The position numbers were made by a program, and so were the translations under genes. Under the pieces are notes generated by a model. That model was not told the DNA's origin and ran no database searches. It saw nothing but the letters and a program-made list of their open reading frames with translations. Below, piece by piece: positions 60,881 through 64,000 of a stretch of DNA of 64,000 bases (the stretch's first letter is position 1; every line of letters begins with the position of its first letter). Source of the stretch: Cymodocea nodosa (Eukaryota; Streptophyta; Magnoliopsida; Alismatales; Cymodoceaceae); contig JAZBRI010000004.1 of NCBI GenBank assembly GCA_036874045.1, positions 6,448,001 to 6,512,000 on the forward strand, in the 5' to 3' direction.

Positions 60881-61300
60881 GGCTCGGAATCGTCGGCCAC
60901 AGCAGCACCGCCCGATTCTGCAGTTTTTTCGTGGTAGTCCACCCCCTCCTCCAGACTCACCCAGTGGTGGTGGTGGTGGTGGTGGTGGTTGGCGGTGGCA
61001 GTGCTCCCTCCACTTTACTCTGATCCAATTGGTGCCTGCGCTCTATGCCTTCGCTTCGTTAGCTCGAAATTAGCATTTTCCCTCGTCCACCAGTGGCGGG
61101 TTTGGCACGCTACCTGAAAGGAAATGACACCTTTCTCTCTACACAACGTCAACGTACAAATGGGATGTCGGGTATCCAATCACCGATGCCATTATCCCTG
61201 AATATTTTTACCCTTTTTCTTTTTTGACCATCTTTACATTTTTTTTTTACATTTATACAAATATTTGAATGTAAGTCAATAATACAATAGAATTTTTTTT
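60881..61300 (-). promoter_or_regulatory. ABCA1 5' leader and promoter region
   Basis: Directly upstream of the ABCA1 start. The first 200 bp are GC-rich and contain a (GGT)n run at 60964-60990 (CCA repeats in the leader sense). A TATAAAT on the minus strand at 61251-61257 could be the TATA box, giving a leader of roughly 330-340 nt. The CCAAT/ATTGG palindromic text at 61023-61033 and 61166 may be CAAT elements. The start of transcription is not determined. Confidence 0.4.
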
Positions 61301-61808
61301 TAATATCATTAAGGTACACCTTTAGCTTTGAGAAAATACATTTTAATAACTAACTACAATTCTGAAATTTTAACGAATAAACCGAATGAATCCTCTTGTA
61401 TTGCACCAATATAACTCTATTACTTAATTATACGCACGTGATAATTTTAATACACGTTTAAATACTGATTATTCTGTTATATAATATGTTGGGTGAATAA
61501 ATAATATGCCATGTATATTAACTTACTTAAATACCATGGATGATGGTTGGATTCGTTCCGGGCAAAATCTAATATCGTACATCGGTTCGTCTGTTGTACC
61601 GTTTGAAAGTTGTTGTTAACCATATTTTCGGTGGAGGAAGAACTTTGTTTGTTGTAAAGGGCAGGGGAGATTTTCACCAAAGTTTTAATCCCATTAGACA
61701 TAAAAAAACCGTTACCATCATCGTAAGAGATGATTTGAAGCCGTCGAATTCGAATCCGAAACTGATGCAGAAGGCAGGCACGTTTAGAGCGGCGAATAGG
61801 CTTTAATA

Positions 61809-61840
61809 GTTGGGTTGGGTTGGATTGGATTGGATTGGGC
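61809..61840. repeat. Short TTGGG/TTGGA pentanucleotide tandem repeat
   Basis: GTTGGGTTGGGTTGGATTGGATTGGATTGGGC: about six five-base units with a single-base switch part-way. A related CCCAA run (three units) lies in the ABCA1 intron at 10781-10799. Confidence 0.8.
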
Positions 61841-62116
61841 TTTTCTCCGCCTTTATGGTTTTCTGTTATATATGTTACGAATTGATGTTATTGTCACGGT
61901 GCCGTTAATTTGACATTTTCTTCTTTTATTTATTTTTTCAATCTCCGTAATGGATTCCCACAAGATGGTAACATCGTCGTCATCAAAAATTAAAGAATAT
62001 CCGCATGGTTGGTAAATTAATTGCAAGACACCCTGCGAGTTGGTTTTTCGCTAGATCGACGGTAGATACGGGATGCTTCACGTTGACGAAGGCGTATCGT
62101 CGAAAGCAACACCAGT

Positions 62117-62117
<1 letters not shown>

Positions 62118-62152
<35 letters not shown>

Positions 62153-62190
62153 ATATATATATATATATATATAATATATATAATATATGT
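62118..62190. repeat. Compound microsatellite (GT)n-(TA)n
   Basis: About 14 GT units (62119-62147) followed after CGAG by about 10 TA units and imperfect TATAATATA text. Likely length-polymorphic. Confidence 0.9.
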
Positions 62191-62682
62191 ATGTATATAT
62201 GTCATCGGCCACACTGGTGGCGTCCGTGGATCGATAATTGCAAGTGCAGCGGTGCTTAATTACCTGGACCGGAAGGAAAGCATTGCATTATTATACGTGC
62301 AATTGGTGTGTGGAAGCTGGAAAGGCCACAGGGAGGGGGGGCCTGATCCCTTTCCCAGCAACACCCCCCCTCACGCGATCACCTGTCCCACCTCTTACCT
62401 GTAAATAAATTAATATCTGCGTCATTTCAACATTCAATCCTTATCTTCTTTCGATGACAATAATAATACTAATAATATTATCATTATCAATACTAAATGA
62501 TCGATAATATCGAAGGGAGAAGAAGCTAGTTGCGTCTACGCGGCAATTAACGGAAGATTGCATGTTTCCTTCGCGACATCTGGGCAGGGAAACGAGAGCA
62601 AAAAGACTAAAATAAGCAAATCTGGCCAGTGATAAGTTGGAATGGAAGCCAAACACAACCTCGTCCGTCCATCCTTCTTTTA

Positions 62683-62689
<7 letters not shown>

Positions 62690-62722
<33 letters not shown>
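62690..62722. repeat. (TA)n microsatellite
   Basis: About 15 uninterrupted TA units after GCGCA. Palindromic, so prone to cruciform formation and length change. Confidence 0.9.
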
Positions 62723-62725
<3 letters not shown>

Positions 62726-62885
62726 GTTTGTTAATCCGCCAACCAAGCCTATTATATATAGCCGATTTTCTATTTTGTCATCGTGAAGGAAAGGTTTTCA
62801 CCTTTTTCAAACAAAAAAAATTGATTAGGAAATATTTTGTAAAAATAAAAGGGAGATGAATGATAATTGTTATTTATTCTGTAAA

Positions 62886-63271
62886 TAATTATAAATGATG
62901 GCGGTCGGAACGAATCTCCATCCGGGCTTCCTTTTCTTTCTCTCTCTCTCTCTCTCTGCTTTCTTCTGCTTCCACTGCCATTGTTTCCTCTCCTCTCCCC
63001 TCCTTTTCCCGGCTGCTTGCAATCCGCTTTTCCATTCCAATCTCCGCAAGAGCTGTTCCCTTTCTCTCTCTTACCCCAAATCCCAATCATTGCATTTCTT
63101 TTTGTCGAGAGCTCTTCTTAATCACTGCGCCTCTACAACCTTTTGCTACCGGTGCGGCTGGCCGAGCCCGAGCGTATTCTCTTCTCCTCCACAGCTGCAC
63201 TCCACGAGCCTTCCTCCGTATCCCACCCCTCCACCACCACCACCACCAACAACAGCAATCTGGGATTTCAG
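62886..63271 (+). promoter_or_regulatory. TATA box and pyrimidine-rich 5' leader exon of a right-hand gene
   Basis: TATAAAT at 62890-62896 is followed about 30 bp on by a (TC)n initiator-like run (62938-62960). From there to 63271 there is no ATG at all, and the sequence is C/T-rich, as in many plant leaders. It ends CAG|GTATTC at 63271/63272, a good donor. So I read it as an untranslated first exon with an intron in the 5' UTR. The 159-codon frame over this stretch starts at ATGs that overlap or adjoin the TATA box, so it is probably not translated; a Ser-rich transit peptide is the alternative reading. The product lies outside the window. Confidence 0.5.
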
Positions 63272-64000
63272 GTATTCGTTACATTTTTTTTTTTTTAATT
63301 TTTTGTTCTTTCGGTGCGTGAGATTTCGACTGCATATTGGCTTCCGCGAATTCCACCGTTCCCCAAAGATCTGATCTTTCCCACTTCTGCGCTTCCAGAT
63401 GCGAGAATTTTTTCGTGTTTGCATTTTCCCGATCTTTGCAGGTGCTTATCTCCAGATTCTATTGGATTCACGTTCGCCTCTGATTAGTGGTTGATTTGTT
63501 TCTCTTTGATGTGGTTTCTCGCTTTTTGTTTTCGTCTACAGACACTCCAGACAGGTTTCGAGTGTTGAGAACTGCAGCCTTTTAATCACGGACATTTTTT
63601 AAACAAATTTCTCTTAAATCACCCTGTTGTAATTCTATTGTAGGAAGTTGGAATCTGATTTTGGTGAGACCATTTAGTGTTGGAATCTGATTTAGTTCCA
63701 CATACGTACACCCTACCTCTCATCAAATCTCTATAATTTACAGCAAGGTGCTCTCACCCCAAACAAAAAAGACATTGCTTGTGTTGCCAACATCTTCTCT
63801 AGTTCTCTTCCCGTGTTTCATCCTTTCCCATTTCATTTCCTCCATCTCCTTGGAAAAGGCCCATGAATGGGAATTACACATTGATTGTTGTTATTGTATC
63901 TGGTCTTATGAGTATGACATTTTACACAAACTTTTATTATCTCGAGCTTTTTTGTTTACCAAGACTTGTTTGTAAATGTATGTGCCAACACGTTTTGGAT
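63272..64000 (+). other. Probable first intron of the right-hand gene
   Basis: T-rich sequence after the donor at 63272. CTTTGCAG at 63434-63441 is a possible acceptor, but what follows has no clear coding frame. The 75-codon frame at 63748 looks like intron translation. No coding exon identified before the window ends. Confidence 0.4.

Larger units (their letters stand above)
61301..62885. other. Intergenic region between ABCA1 and the divergent right-hand gene
   Basis: Moderately AT-rich with islands of higher GC at 61980-62400. It holds a TTGGG/TTGGA pentanucleotide tract (61809-61840), a (GT)n-(TA)n compound microsatellite (62118-62190) and a (TA)n microsatellite (about 62690-62722). Open frames here are translations of these repeats and not genes. 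It probably contains the divergent promoters of both neighbours. Confidence 0.5.

Noticed and set aside
62118-62722. Small membrane-protein-like frames with Cys-Val and Tyr-Ile repeats
   Set aside because: They are translations of (GT)n and (TA)n microsatellites.
63748-63975. 75-codon plus-strand frame at the right end
   Set aside because: T-rich intron-like translation, no domain, no splice signals consistent with a coding exon.
1-64000. CRISPR arrays, tRNA or rRNA genes, bacterial operons
   Set aside because: No regularly spaced repeats, no cloverleaf-like or rRNA-like sequence noticed by eye, and gene structure is clearly plant nuclear. A tRNAscan run would settle any missed tRNA.

Overview
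This is plant nuclear DNA. It contains spliceosomal introns, LTR retrotransposons of both superfamilies, L1- and RTE-type LINEs, microsatellites and clearly plant-type genes, and it has no prokaryotic features. It looks like an angiosperm with long, transposon-filled introns. I cannot place it further, but a grass is unlikely if my recollection that grasses lack a full-size ABCA1 is right.

The dominant feature is one gene on the minus strand whose coding part spans 60880 down to 4666 (56.2 kb). I rebuilt it by hand as 40 exons joined by 39 introns. Each join keeps the reading frame. The product is 1,898 residues with no internal stop: a full-size ABCA-type ABC transporter orthologous in layout to Arabidopsis ABCA1. 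It has two transmembrane domains, each followed by a nucleotide-binding domain, with intact Walker A, Q-loop, signature, Walker B and H-loop residues. One intron (intron 22) has a GC-AG instead of GT-AG boundary.

The introns hold most of the transposons. Intron 34 (7.7-12.0 kb) has an RTE-type LINE 3' end and a short LTR remnant. Intron 31 (12.6-18.4 kb) has a copia element inside an older copia element, plus a head-to-head LTR pair. Intron 29 has a copia gag/protease fragment. Intron 26 has a small non-autonomous LTR element. Intron 16 has an L1 element whose reverse transcriptase is missing. Intron 13 has a short LTR element. Intron 11 has an L1 reverse transcriptase ending about 75 bp from exon 11. 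Intron 8 has a probable solo LTR and intron 6 an L1 tail. Intron 4 (49.6-60.0 kb) has a chromodomain Ty3/gypsy element inserted into an RTE LINE tail, then an L1 fragment and a TIR element. Most coding transposons lie antisense to the host gene.

Left flank: the first coding exon of a plant-specific SNARE (NPSN13-like), minus strand, running out of the window; then on the plus strand an intron-free Cys/His-rich zinc-finger protein gene, followed by a 1.5 kb stretch I could not resolve. Right flank: an intergenic region with microsatellites, then a pyrimidine-rich, ATG-free leader exon of a plus-strand gene whose coding part lies outside the window.
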